DNA from: Plectrocnemia conspersa
Taxonomy: Eukaryota; Arthropoda; Insecta; Trichoptera; Polycentropodidae
Length of the DNA: 64,000 bases
Assembly (NCBI GenBank): GCA_009617715.1
Contig: VTFK01000213.1
Location: 62,001 to 126,000, forward strand
Reading direction: 5' to 3'
The notes beneath the pieces were generated by a model, which worked only from the letters and a program-made list of their open reading frames with translations, was not told the DNA's origin and ran no database searches. Below are positions 38,141-49,773 of this stretch, one piece after another (the first letter of the stretch is position 1; each line of letters opens with the position of its first letter). Made by a program: the position numbers and the translations under genes.

Positions 38141-40698
38141 AAATAAGATGGTGTTTTTAAGCCTCTGATTAGTTATTTAAGTTAGTAATTAAAACTGTCG
38201 CACTCCAGGGGCAAATAAACTTTCCTAATAAATAGAAAATTTATACAAACTTTTCGTTCTTTCAAACCCACCATATACTGCGAGCTTTTAGAGTGCCTTA
38301 TAGCAATTGTTCGCAAACAATGCGTTCCGACATCTTTGGGGTCAGGAGAGAGTTATATTCAACAATAATTAACTATCAGTAAAATTGTGTAATTAAAAAT
38401 TACATATTTATGATTGTGACGGCAGCAGGGGCGAACAGGAGACAGCTTTAACAGCCGCCAGATGAAGTACTAAGTGACGCGACGCAAATCGCGTACTCTC
38501 TCAGTCTTTTCAATACGTGATGAAGATGCCATGTAATGTATCCAGAGAATGACTTACGGCTAGCGATTTATAATACAGATTCAAACATTAAGAAAGCATG
38601 AGCTTCTTGCCGGCGCCTATTTCCCATAAAAGTATTTTACAATAAAAAAATATTTATACCCACATGTATAAATAACACCGTTGTTTCATAAAATTATGTG
38701 TTTTATTCAGACTAACAAGCTAGGAGCATAAGCGCCAATCCCACAACTACGTTGACGATTAAAAAGACGTCTATCCAAGGGTCACGACAAAATATGGAAA
38801 TGAAAATAATTTGCGCACAACTGTCAATTTTTTTTATATTATACTGTTTTATATAAAATATTGAAAAAAAATTACATTGCTTAAATAATTTAAATTCGTT
38901 ACCAAATTAAACGTTTTTTTTTTATTTAAATGAATTTAACAACACTCGCAATCCGCTCAGATTAATTTATGAATCTCCTATATCCAATGAGAAGACTATT
39001 GCTTAAACAAAATGGTATTTTCCTTGTATGTCAAAAAAATGTACTAGATGTAAAACATTGCAGTTTGCTGATTAATATCCAAAAATTTGACCTGAGGTCA
39101 GGCCGATATAAATATATATATGTATAAAAAAAAGATTTACTCATCTCTGTATACATTTTAAATCCATCTGTTAAGGATAGATTTGTTCTTTTATATAATA
39201 CACAATTTAAAAAAAAAAAGATTTTTTAATAATGAATCATGTATTGCAACATTAACGACTATTAATACATAGGTTTGAGCATAAATATATTGTATCATAA
39301 ATCATCAGTTATTCTGGGCACGTTAAACGATGAAAACGTGTTGAACCGGTGCACGGAAGAAAACGAGATCGAAGATCTTGACATCGCCTACTTATCCCGC
39401 TTTGATTTTATTTATATTTTTATTAAGTTATATGTTACTTTATATTTGATATAATGATGTTGGTAGATGATAGATTTTCGATGGATTTGTCACATAATAT
39501 GAGAAACAATAGGTGAGTGCGCGACAATGGCGATGTTGCCAATACCGAGGAGTTAAGCGGTTGTCCGTTACGGTCTCGTTAACTGTTTGAGTTTTAGTTT
39601 AATTAAGAAACGAAACTGGCTTTTGATGTGCAACTGAAGCGAATGCGCTGGGATATGACGCAAACTGAGAACAATGTATATGCAAGAAAGATCAGGCGCA
39701 GAACCAGATTGGAGTAGTTTCGGAAGCCACCGAGGAAGCTACGAAAGAAAATGATGATTGTGACTTTGGTTAAGAACAATGAATTGTAATGTATTATTGT
39801 TGAGAAATGGAAGCGATAAATTCACGTTTGGAATAATGTTTATAATTACTTTTATAAGTGGTAGGTTATTTACTGCTAATAATACCGCATTGATGTGAGC
39901 ATTGTCAGTAATGAGTGCGGAACATTTGTAAAATCACTCACATTGCATTTTATATAAAAAGAACAATAATCTTATTTAAAGACTGGCAATTAATTTAAAA
40001 TAAATACTTTCAAGATTTTATTTTTATGTAATATAAACCAGAGATTCTAATGCATATATTTTTTATGAGATCAATATTGACTAAAAGAGTTAAAAATAAA
40101 ATCAAAAATGATTTTTACTTTAAAGAATTCATGACGCCGTAGTATTTTTCAATTTTCGTATATATTGCGAAATGAAAATGGTGTAAATAATAAAAATTAA
40201 GATGAGATTTAATACCATTTTATAATACGTTGTATATAATGACAAATCGAAAATTTTGAAAAATTTGCGAATATCTCAAGTATTTTTTTTTGAGAAATAT
40301 TTAAAAAAAAATTGTATCACTGCATAAAAAGATTAGGTACGTGACAGATGTTTCAAAATATGCATGCAGATGAGAAAAGTTGACGAAAAATTACTTACGA
40401 TTTTTTCAACTACTTTAATCGACTTTATCTTTTCTTTGGTAATCTAAGAATTACATTGTTAATCGGATAAGAGCAAATCGCTTCAGGTATAAATCGGCAG
40501 ATTACAAAAAAATCGAGAAATGAAAGTGAGAATTCTCATTTCTCGAGAAATAAAAAATACCGAGAAACCAGAATTCCTACACGAGATTCATAATGATTTA
40601 ATCGTATTGCCATAGCATCTAGTACTAAAATAGCTTAGGTATGATTTCTTACATTTATATTATTTTTACACAAAAATAATATATGAATATAAGACCCG
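38141..40698. other. Intergenic with GC-richer islands
   Basis: No gene is supported. Less AT-rich blocks lie at about 38200-38620 and 39290-39780. Neither contains a convincing open frame. They may be regulatory DNA or unrecognised repeats. Confidence 0.4.
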
Positions 40699-41797
40699 GT
40701 TGCGACTAGAGTCTCCAATTCGAGTAATCGAGTACTCGATACTCGAGTATTTTTGTCTATTTTTCAAGTACTTGATAATCGAGTATTTTGAAAATTACTC
40801 GATTAATACTCGAAATTAAAAAATTTTGAAATATTTCAGAAACAAAAATAACTTTAACTCGGTCCGGTAAAGGTTAACATCTTGCTTTTATTTGGCGTTT
40901 ATGCCCGAAGTCCCGAGTTAGAGCGGTTACTATCAGGTATCATTTTTTCATAGTTCCATAGTTGCATAGTTCCGGTCGTCGGAGAAATTTCTTTTGTGTT
41001 TTCTGTTCGGCAATGATCTAATTTATGGCAATGAACAATATGATATATCAACAAAAAAATTCTTAGGTTTTATGACTATGCAGTTGTAGCGTAAAGTGTT
41101 GTAAATTGTTTATACTGAACCCTCAGCTTAAAATATAAATCAAAACAATTGTGTGTTTTAAAGGCATTTAAAGTAAAGTCAGTTCTTTGCGAACCGTTTA
41201 GCTCTAGAGTGAAAAGGATTCACCCAAATACATCTTCTAAGGATATAGATTTAAATTCTTCGCATTATTCAGAAGGAGTAGCATATTGTATATTGTTAAG
41301 AAAAAAAATCTATTCAAGAAGAATTACAAAATGCTATTTTGTCAATAGTCGAAGGAAATAAGAGAAAAGCAGAGAAGGGAATGAAAGAAGAGAACATAAA
41401 AGAGAGTTCAAAAAATTTTATATCTATAAAAAGCGAACAGATATAAATTAGAAGCCTTATCCAACGCGTAAATGACAATAAGACCAACATCAACAGCAAC
41501 GGAAAGGGTTTTTTCCATAACGGGAATAATAAAACCAAAGGTTAGCAGTTGTAATATTAAATTCGAGACACTTTTTGCATTATTGTTTTTAAAAAGTATG
41601 TTCGTGAAGTTAAAATAATTGTAAAAATTAACAAAGTATTTTATTTATTTATTTATATGTGCACGAATTTGAATAATAGCTATTTTGGTACATTTGGTAA
41701 ATACTCGAAAGTACTCGAGTACTCGAGTATTTTAAAATTTTAATATTCGATACTCGAGTAGTTGATGGTTCGAGTAATTGGAGACTCTAGTTGCGAC
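40699..41797 (+). mobile_element. hAT element with 8-bp target-site duplication
   Basis: The element runs from 40707 to 41789 (1,083 bp). TAGAGTCTCCAATTCGAGTA at the left end is matched inverted by GAGTAATTGGAGACTCTA at the right end. GTTGCGAC occurs directly on both sides (40699-40706, 41790-41797), the 8-bp duplication expected of hAT insertion. Sub-terminal CTCGAGTA/TACTCGAG motifs are repeated many times. Inside, plus-strand bases 41478-41620 translate to a hAT C-terminal dimerisation domain (TSTATERVFSITG, then ALLFLKSMF). Most of the catalytic region is missing, so it is an internally deleted, non-autonomous copy. Confidence 0.93.
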
Positions 41798-41806
41798 TCT
41801 CTAAGA

Positions 41807-41981
41807 CAGTGGTCTTCAAAGTGGGGTACCCCGAGGGGTACGCCACATTTCTCTTGTTATACTTTACTTTATAATTTTGTGCGCGCGTCATTATTAAATA
41901 TTAAATTTAAATATAATTAGGGGTTACAATTTATGATTATTTTCGTCATAAGAGTACGCGGTCAAAAATGTTTGGAGATCA
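41807..41981. mobile_element. Small hAT-like MITE (about 175 bp)
   Basis: Starts with CAGTGGTCTTCAAAGTGGGG and GTACCCCGAGGGGTACGC, a common hAT terminus style. It ends with GTACGCGGTCAAAAATGTTT then GGAGATCA, a degenerate inverse of the start. No matching 8-bp duplication could be seen. It lies only 9 bases after the previous element's target duplication. Confidence 0.6.
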
Positions 41982-42025
41982 AAAAATATGCTGAGTTTGA
42001 TTGTCTACACCAGCCTTCGGCAATT

Positions 42026-42600
42026 TCAAAAATTGTTTAATTGAATAATGCTACGTCGAAAATATATTGATCCCAACGATCCTATCAAAAAGGCACTAGG
42101 ATACAAATACAAATATATATTTAAGGATGATTCTGGATCATCTTTAACAATAAGGAGTACTACGCTTTGTTGAAATGAATCTATGAACGCGAATCGGCAA
42201 TAAATTGTTAAGTGCCAAGCGCTCCGCATAACAAAACCGAGCATCATCGGCGCTTTATGGCAAACTTTGGAGATGTGACACTTGACGATGCTAAATAGCA
42301 GCTGATCGACTACCTCCACACTCACTCCAGATATTTTTTTTAAGAAAGCAAAACCGCACACCCATCAGCATATATTAAAAATTCTCAATTCTCAATTGCC
42401 ACATGTATGTCGTTGATAAAGAGAAAAAAAAACGAGGACCCAAATTAAATCCCTGCGGTACTCCAGAATAAGCGAAATACTCGTCGGAGCGACGATCACT
42501 ATAGCTTACACAATAAAGAAGATCAGTAAAGTAACTTGGGAAACCGAAGATATATAAAATACATACTGATTCAAAATCTGTGAGCAATTTCTGGTCTTAA
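42026..42600 (-). mobile_element. Non-LTR reverse-transcriptase fragment (second family)
   Basis: Minus-strand open frames show YFTDLLYCVSYSDRRSDEYF followed by SGVPQGFNLGP, the conserved box of non-LTR reverse transcriptases (about 42415-42540). Further downstream on that strand, at 42026-42361, a frame with KAPMMLGFVMRSA resembles the region after the polymerase domain. Frameshifted and truncated. The same family left a smaller scrap at 13261-13400. Confidence 0.8.
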
Positions 42601-44190
42601 TTTGAATCCTAAAATAAAATTAATTAATTTCTCTTTATATATTTTATTATTATTATTTCTCTATATAATAGTTTTATTTAATAGATCATAATTATGAAAT
42701 TATAGTTTCATTGGTTGCAAGTAAGACTTGCAATGCGCCATTTGAAATAGTTTCCTGAAATTATACCGTATTTACTTCTGTAATAAATATACACCTACAC
42801 TACTCAGATTTTTTTATAAAATCATGTGCTAATTCCAATTTTTTTTATCTTCTCTGTAACAAGAATATTTTTTTTATTCAATTTAATAATTTAAGTGTGG
42901 TTCCATAACATTTTTCATTTAATAACATGTTTAAGAAATCGTCATTAATAGCAAAAACGTACATTGATCGTAATGAATATATTTTTATAATAATTTTATT
43001 TTTCATGCACCAGATTTTTAATTCATTATTGAGAGCTATTGCGATAGACATATCAAAAATTTACATATGTACGAACGTTCAATTTATTTTTTTAATCGAT
43101 TCGATTGAGTGTACTTGCCTTACGTACTATGTACGAAGTTGCAATACACCAGTACCGGAATTCTGCTAATGTCGTTTTTGAGCAATTTTCACGTTTTCCT
43201 TTCCTGACATAAATTTGCCCTCATATCTATAAAATCAATCTAGATTCGTGTGCGCATTGTAATAATTCCACCTTATCTGAGATTTCCACATATGTACGTT
43301 CATATCTTAAACATTAAAAAAATCGTTAATCTAATTTAAATTTTTAATAAACTGTAATATAATTTATGATATTACATATGCTTATTAATTAATGATCATG
43401 TATCACTTAATTTAACGACGTAATAAGCCAGGAGTGTAAATTTTCGCTGAGCCGTTATTTTTTGTCACGTATACGTGTATATGTATAATATAATACATAC
43501 GTTATTTTCAATCTGAAAATGAAATCGTATGCAAGTGTATGCTCGGTCAGAGCGCTGCAATTATCTTCGTGATAAATCGGCGCGTTGCAAAATCCCATTC
43601 CGTGAAATGTATTCGTCCAATTACCAGAATGAAAAAATATTTTATTCCGAAGAAAGAATAACGTCCATTAAAAAAGTAAGCGCATCGAAATTGGTTGATT
43701 TTATCGCAAAAGCATATCGAAAAAATACTATTTTTATGAAGACGATAATTATAAAAAAATATGGAGCGAATAACTTCTTAATATCAATTAAGCATAATTA
43801 TTTAAAAAAATATATAAATCTAACACAATTTAATATTACTTTATAAAATATTCTTGGAATAATATTTATTTAAAAATATATGTAAAATAAAAACGGCATG
43901 GAATTCGCGTGTAATAAATAAAATGGTATTGATAATAGTGAGAGGTAAAATAGAAATAATTTAATTTCGAGAAGCAAAAGTTTCACTGCAATAATTCCAT
44001 ACATGTAAATGTAAAATAATTTTAATTATTTTAAAAATATGTATCTTTAAATATTACATATTTTAAATATACGTTTTTCTTCCTTCTTTTAATTTAAAAC
44101 ATCAAAATTTATCAATTCACAAAGGTATTTAATAAAGAATATCATTAAATTTACCGAGAAGTTAGTATAGTTTTGCTTATAGCCTTTTCA
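42600..44190. other. Intergenic
   Basis: No supported gene. A less AT-rich patch lies near 43130-43700 and carries a 105-codon open frame (43529-43846) without a domain. The remainder is AT-rich. Confidence 0.45.
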
Positions 44191-44340
44191 TTTTTATTTA
44201 TTCAACGTTAGTTTTTCATCGTAACATGACAAGCGTTAGCCTAATGCGTTATAACGGGGTAAGCACAATCAATACCTAATAGTAAGTAGTGAAACACTAA
44301 AATCAGTCTGTAAATAAGTGACATATATATTTTATAAATT
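44190..44340 (-). repeat. tRNA-derived SINE, family A, 3' half
   Basis: On the minus strand it has GTCACTTATTTACAGACTGA, then TTACCCCGTTATAACGCATT, GGCTAACGCTTGTCATG and an AATAAATAAAAATG tail. These align with the 3' halves of the copies at 12295-12640 and 61035-61330. The tRNA-like head is missing. Confidence 0.7.
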
Positions 44341-44639
44341 ATAAACTATTAATAAAACAAACAAACAATATACATATGTCACTATATACCATATTCATTC
44401 GTAATATAAATAAAATCTAAGAAAACTCTGATTTATATCGATAAGTACATTTTTGTGTTGGTGCACATCTGCACTCCATATTATAATATTTAAAAAAAAA
44501 TTGGGCCTCAAAATTTACGATAACAGAATTATTACAAGTGGACAATTAAAGCAATATAATAAATAGATGTTGTATGACAATAATCATCGTAAAAGACAGT
44601 AGTTATCCAAAAACTACCTCACTATAAAAAAAATATTTT

Positions 44640-45020
44640 GTTGGTATGGTTAAATTGCAAAAAGATTGTGGATCATGAAACTCTTAAAACTGACCAAAGA
44701 GTAAAAGCAAGCTTTTTGTAATCAGCTGGATCGTTTGTACAAGAAAGTGAAAAAATACACCTGCACTTAGCAACAGTAGTCAAAGAGTTCTACACCACGA
44801 CATTGCGCGTCTCCATATGGCAAAATTGCCTCTCAAAAAAATCAAGGAATTTGCCTGGAAGGTTTTATATCATCCACCTAATTTTTCAGATCTTGCTTCT
44901 TTCATCTACCATTTATTTAATTCAATGCAACACTTCCAAGACAGAAAGAAGTTGCAAAATGCAGACGATGTGAAAAAAGAGCTATCGGAATATTTTATGC
45001 TAATGGATTAATCAAAATTG
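44640..45020 (+). mobile_element. mariner transposase relic, interrupted by a hAT element
   Basis: Translation shows a GMVKLQKDCG segment, then HHDIARLHMAKLPLKKIKEF (mariner HHDNARPHVA-type catalytic block, 44796-44850). WKVLYHPPNFSDLASFIYHL and FQDRKKLQNADDVKKEL follow. Several frame breaks occur upstream of 44796, while 44817-45011 is one open frame of 64 codons. A separate hAT copy has inserted just after it, and a few mariner-like bases continue at 45692. Confidence 0.9.
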
Positions 45021-45691
45021 ATCGAGAGTAGGGATTCCAATCCCGGGCCAAAATTTTGATCCCGGGATTTCGGTATTGCAATTAGTCGATCCCGGGATCC
45101 CGGGACCAGTCCCGGGATAATTTTCATGTTATTTTATCGATAAAAATAATTTAAAATGAATAATACAATATATTTTTACATCTGTTTTTTATAACGTACA
45201 ATGTATAAAGTACGTATAATTTTAGTCTTGGACTTGAAATAAAAAATAATATAATAAAAATAAAAAAGGGAAGGTCTTATATATTTATTTGAGAAGAAAA
45301 AAATGAACTTTTGACAATGTATGTACATACCTATGTACATTCATAGACAATTAATTGAAAACATTATTTTGAATAAAACTCACGAAGTAACATCAAAGCA
45401 TCAAGTGTTTTATCATTTAGCCTTAATCTGATTTTGGTTCCTAAGCAGCCTGCTGCTGAAAAAGCACGTTTAGACTCACAGCCTCAAAGATTCACAGATG
45501 ACACGTGCAACTCGCGCAAGTTTGTACACGAAATATAACGATGTTATCAATAATAATTCGATTGTGCTTGATAAATCAACCAATCCGAAAAATTCGGGAT
45601 TATGTTTTATAATCCCGGGACTCATCGGGTATTGAAAATCGTTCGGGATCCCGGGATTCGGGATCCCGGGATTGGAATCCCTAATCGAGAG
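45021..45691 (-). mobile_element. Non-autonomous hAT element with 8-bp target-site duplication
   Basis: The element is 45029-45683 (655 bp). TAGGGATTCCAATCCCGGG at the left is the exact inverse of CCCGGGATTGGAATCCCTA at the right. ATCGAGAG stands on both sides (45021-45028 and 45684-45691). Sub-terminal GATCCCGGGA motifs recur densely at both ends. On the minus strand about 45380-45475 encodes a hAT C-terminal dimerisation remnant (KRAFSAAGCLGTKIRLRLND, then LDALMLLRE). The rest of the transposase is deleted. The clean duplication and matching ends indicate a fairly young insertion. Confidence 0.95.
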
Positions 45692-45699
45692 GTAGGAGA

Positions 45700-48600
45700 A
45701 AAATATCTTATATTTTGAGTTATTAAAATAAAAATAATCACTTAAAAGCGATTTTTTAAATTATTATTTTTTTTGTAATTATCGAATACAATATTTTTCT
45801 TTTCTGTAAATGACTATACGAAAAAAATAACGAGATAAATCTTTGGATACTTCATTATCAGAATTATAATATCATAAACTTCATGAATTAGATCAAAAAT
45901 TTTAAGAAGTACAATAGGTTCATGATCAAATAATCATGACATGATTATTGATCTCGTTTTCTATATACAGTAAATAAATACAATTTTCGTTACTTTTAAT
46001 TAATTTTAAAATAAAAATTTCTCACTAAGCTGCCATTTTTTTTAAATACAATAAAATTGATGATGATAGAGTTGAATATATAATATCTGTTTGAGAATGT
46101 TATATTAATATTTAGATATTAAAATATGATTTATTTTTTAATAATGAGAAAGCAACAAAATATTATTTTTTAAATTATTGAAATATATTTTTTAGTTTTA
46201 ATTTGCTATTTTGAGATATTTTTATTTAAATTTTTTTTTATTATAAGTACAATATAATTATAATCAATAATTAGTTGCAGAAATAGCATAGCCATAGCAT
46301 GCGCCATATAGCGAGAAACTTTGCGATTCTATTACTTAAATTGCTTCGTGCTTCAAAACAAATTTGTTTTTGTTGTGATATTTCCTTTAGGTAAAATTTA
46401 AAAAAAATCAAAATATTTCTGGCAAAAAAATTTGAACAAAATCATTTTATAATAAAATATTACCAACTTAAATTATATATAGTATATTTTATTCTTAAAA
46501 TTTGGTTTTCTATTTTATTATAAATTTAATTTTAAAAGAAAGGAGTGCCATTTTCATAATCAATAGACAAATCATAATTAGTATAAAAAATACCAATAAT
46601 TATTCATTATTATATTTAATTTGTAGAACTACATAATTTTCACCTTCTTAATCCATAACGGTGAAAGATTTTTTGTTAGTACTTATATACGAATATATCA
46701 AATTAAATTCGGTTGATTACTTACAAATTTTAATAACATCCGTTTCCTATACACTGATTTTTAAATAATTTATTTAAAGCCTGAGGAGATTCTGTATACT
46801 ACTTTACATAACAATATGTTATATGCACAAGTTTAATATTGTGAAAATTTTAGCCTTTTCAATGAAGCTTATTACATTATTGATTCATTGTAATAACTTT
46901 TATGGCTCAGTCGATAAACATTCACCAATGCAATATTTTAATTATCTATAAAAGTATTGTTTCATTGATTTGGTAATTATTTTACTACCATCTCTAACCA
47001 GTTACGTATTAAATACAATCTTGCAACAAGTCAACGAGTAGTACATAATTTTAATTACATCTGCATGATTATCACATTTTCAATTTTAAAAAAAACGTAA
47101 TAAATTTAACAAACACTATTTAAAATGCCTTATTTGCCAATGGAAAATTGTAACATATAACTAGATGAGAATGCGTGTTTTTTAACATTAACGTATTAAA
47201 ACTGCGTTTTCTTTTCAGCGAATCATAAATTTCATCTGAAGGCAAATTTTCATCATTAGAAACGTTCAACTTTGATCGACTAGAAAGCGACTTTCGGTCT
47301 TGAAATTGAACGAGATTGATTCGATCTCTTCAATTGAGATCTTCAAACTGTTTTTTTATTATCGATACAATAAAGGTGGATTATATCAAGATCCATTTCC
47401 GACATAAAGGCGGAAATTTTCATCTTGCGCAACCGTCTGGTCCACGAAGAAAATGCTGCAGCGCTCTTGCGGTCATCTCGAGAAATTGTCTTTACATAAC
47501 AGACTTTTAATGCATTGAGCGTTTCGAAACGATAAATATTATACATATTTTATACGAATTTTTACGTGAAAACATTACATAAAATTAAACATTGACTCGA
47601 TCGCTTTGTTTGTTTTTGCGTATGAGATCATTTCTTACGAATGTTTAAACACGTATTATAAAGAGAAAATGTATATAATATTATTAAATAAATTGAAAAA
47701 TTGCAGTTTTTACTGTATTATATTAAAATAATGAATTTTTTACACATATTAGGTACTGAAAAAGTTGAATGACAATTACTATTACTTTCAATTACGGTCA
47801 ATAGATTAGCTGTTCGGTGATATTATTATATTACATATCAAATAGCTGCGTAAAAACCTGTTTATGACAGATTCAGCGCTGTATGAACATATATAGGGTT
47901 CAATAATAAAAGTTGAAGCCACTAAACCACAACAGTTAATTTATAAAGAAATTATGTAGTACTAAATTAATTATACAAAATATTAAAATGAAATATGTAT
48001 GTTTTAATATTTTTTATAATTAATTTAGAAATAAAAATATAAAAAAATTACAGATCAGCTTTCATGTAATTTTAATTTTAAAATAAAAATCATAATGTGG
48101 TATTATTGTATAAGTACGATATTATATTTCATATAAATACAATAATTCAATATTAAATAAAATCAATTTAATTTAAAATTAAACAGTATTTTTAAATTTA
48201 TTTTCCAAAAAAATCTTACTATGAAGCCTGCGTATTTTTACATGTTTATGAAAATAAAACTATAAAATTTTCCTTTAACTACAAATATGGTAAAGTATAA
48301 TTTAAAATCTAAGAAAACCTAATTAATGACGATATAAAAAATATATTCAAAAAAACTTCTATGCAGTAATCAATTTTTATTTGGAATTAAAACTTTTTAA
48401 TGTTAAAAATATGCTCGCTTATAATGATTGTAAATATGATATTAAATTTTCACTGCATGGCCTGAGCTTTGTTTTATGCTTATTAAAGACTTAGTTTTAA
48501 ATATCGTAATATTTAAAGTATTACACATCATTTTATAAGCATTAAGACGTTTTAGAGAAAATAATATATATTTTCAATAATATTCATATCCTGGATATTT

Positions 48601-49180
48601 TCATTTTACAAGAAAAGAAAAGACACTTTAAAACATCGTAAATCATTTTTTATATATAATACATTACACCATTAAAAAAAGTGATGAGATTATTATTGAT
48701 TTACTGATAATAATTTCTTTGCTATGAATAGTCTGATCTACATAGATAAAAACCACAAAAAGTTTCATATAGAACTAATTTTTATTATCGCTTTTTGTAA
48801 AAAAAATATAATATTTTTTTTACAAAAAGTAATTACTAAAAAAAATATAATATTTTTTTTAGTAATTATATTACATACATATATTTGTGTAGATTTCATC
48901 AATGCAGAGTTAAAGAAATCTCGGTAAAATATTATATATTGTAAAGAGAAGAAACAGTTTATTTTATGTTTTAAGAAATTATTTATTTAATGCTATTTTT
49001 TAGGATTAACTTTATGTTAAAATCTCAATCAATAAAACAAGATGACTAATATAAATGATATTTTATATTGCATTGGTCCTTATGTAGAACTATATTAAAA
49101 TACATTAGCCCTCGGGGAAAATTAATTTTGTTGACCAGTGTATCAATTAACATAATTATAGTTAAATAAAAATATTAGTT
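45700..49180. other. Intergenic, AT-rich
   Basis: No gene is supported. A less AT-rich patch near 47210-47560 has overlapping short frames on both strands without domains. The double hairpin at 48791-48868 is listed separately. Confidence 0.5.
48791..48868. repeat. Two adjacent 39-nt hairpins with identical cores
   Basis: Both units have the core A8-TATAATA-T8. The first (48791-48829) is enclosed by CTTTTTGT and ACAAAAAG, the second (48830-48868) by TAATTACT and AGTAATTA. Each outer pair is self-complementary but differs from the other. They abut with no spacer. Confidence 0.9.
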
Positions 49181-49486
49181 TCCATGTGGTCGAGCAAGTT
49201 TTTTATTAAAAAGTTTATCGAACGTCTATCAAGCGCCTACATTTAATAAGCATTACAAATTTTACATAATCTCAAATTCTTTCAGTGTTTCGCGTGCCAA
49301 ATTGATCGTGTGCAACGGCTGTATCAAAGCACGCAAGCTCTGCTCGCGCGCATCTCTTTCCGGTCAGTTCGAATGGCGAAGAATAAGAAAAAACGAACAT
49401 CGAAGAAGGGGAGGGCGGGCTTTTACCGAATGCGGTGGGGCACACCATTGGTGGGAACCTAGAAAGCGCCCCAGGAAGGTGAAAAA
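49180..49486 (+). other. GC-richer upstream region of vajk-like gene 3
   Basis: About 300 bp ahead of the TATA box are much less AT-rich than the DNA upstream, as also seen for gene 2. Short overlapping frames on both strands are chance. Probably proximal promoter sequence. Confidence 0.5.
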
Positions 49487-49523
49487 TATATAAGCGGCCG
49501 TCGCGACGGTAAGAGGCATCAGT
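49487..49523 (+). promoter_or_regulatory. Core promoter of vajk-like gene 3
   Basis: TATATAAG at 49487-49494 and a consensus-like insect initiator TCAGTA with A at 49521. The 5' UTR is about 40 bases, ending at the ATG at 49561. Confidence 0.78.
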
Positions 49524-49560
49524 AGCTCGTTGCTTGCAGCACCCTTCACACATTGAAACA

Positions 49561-49572
49561 ATGAGATTGCTG
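49561..49572 (+). CDS. vajk-like: vajk-like gene 3, coding exon 1 (4 codons)
   Basis: ATG AGA TTG CTG (MRLL) is followed by a GTAAGC donor at 49573. The 201-bp phase-0 intron ends in TTTCAG at 49773. Joined to exon 2 this gives the signal peptide MRLLCYAVVACLALLAAGA. Confidence 0.9.
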
Positions 49573-49773
49573 GTAAGCATACATTATAAGCGACGACAAT
49601 AACAACAAAAAAAAACATACGGTGAATCGTGATGATGACTTCGGACTGTATTGTGAAAATTGTGATCAGTGACTGTGACAATAATCGATCAGTGCAACTG
49701 TTTTTTTTTTGTTGTGACCCGTTTTTATTTATGTTTTTTTGATATTATAATATAAGTGCTTGTCATATTTCAG

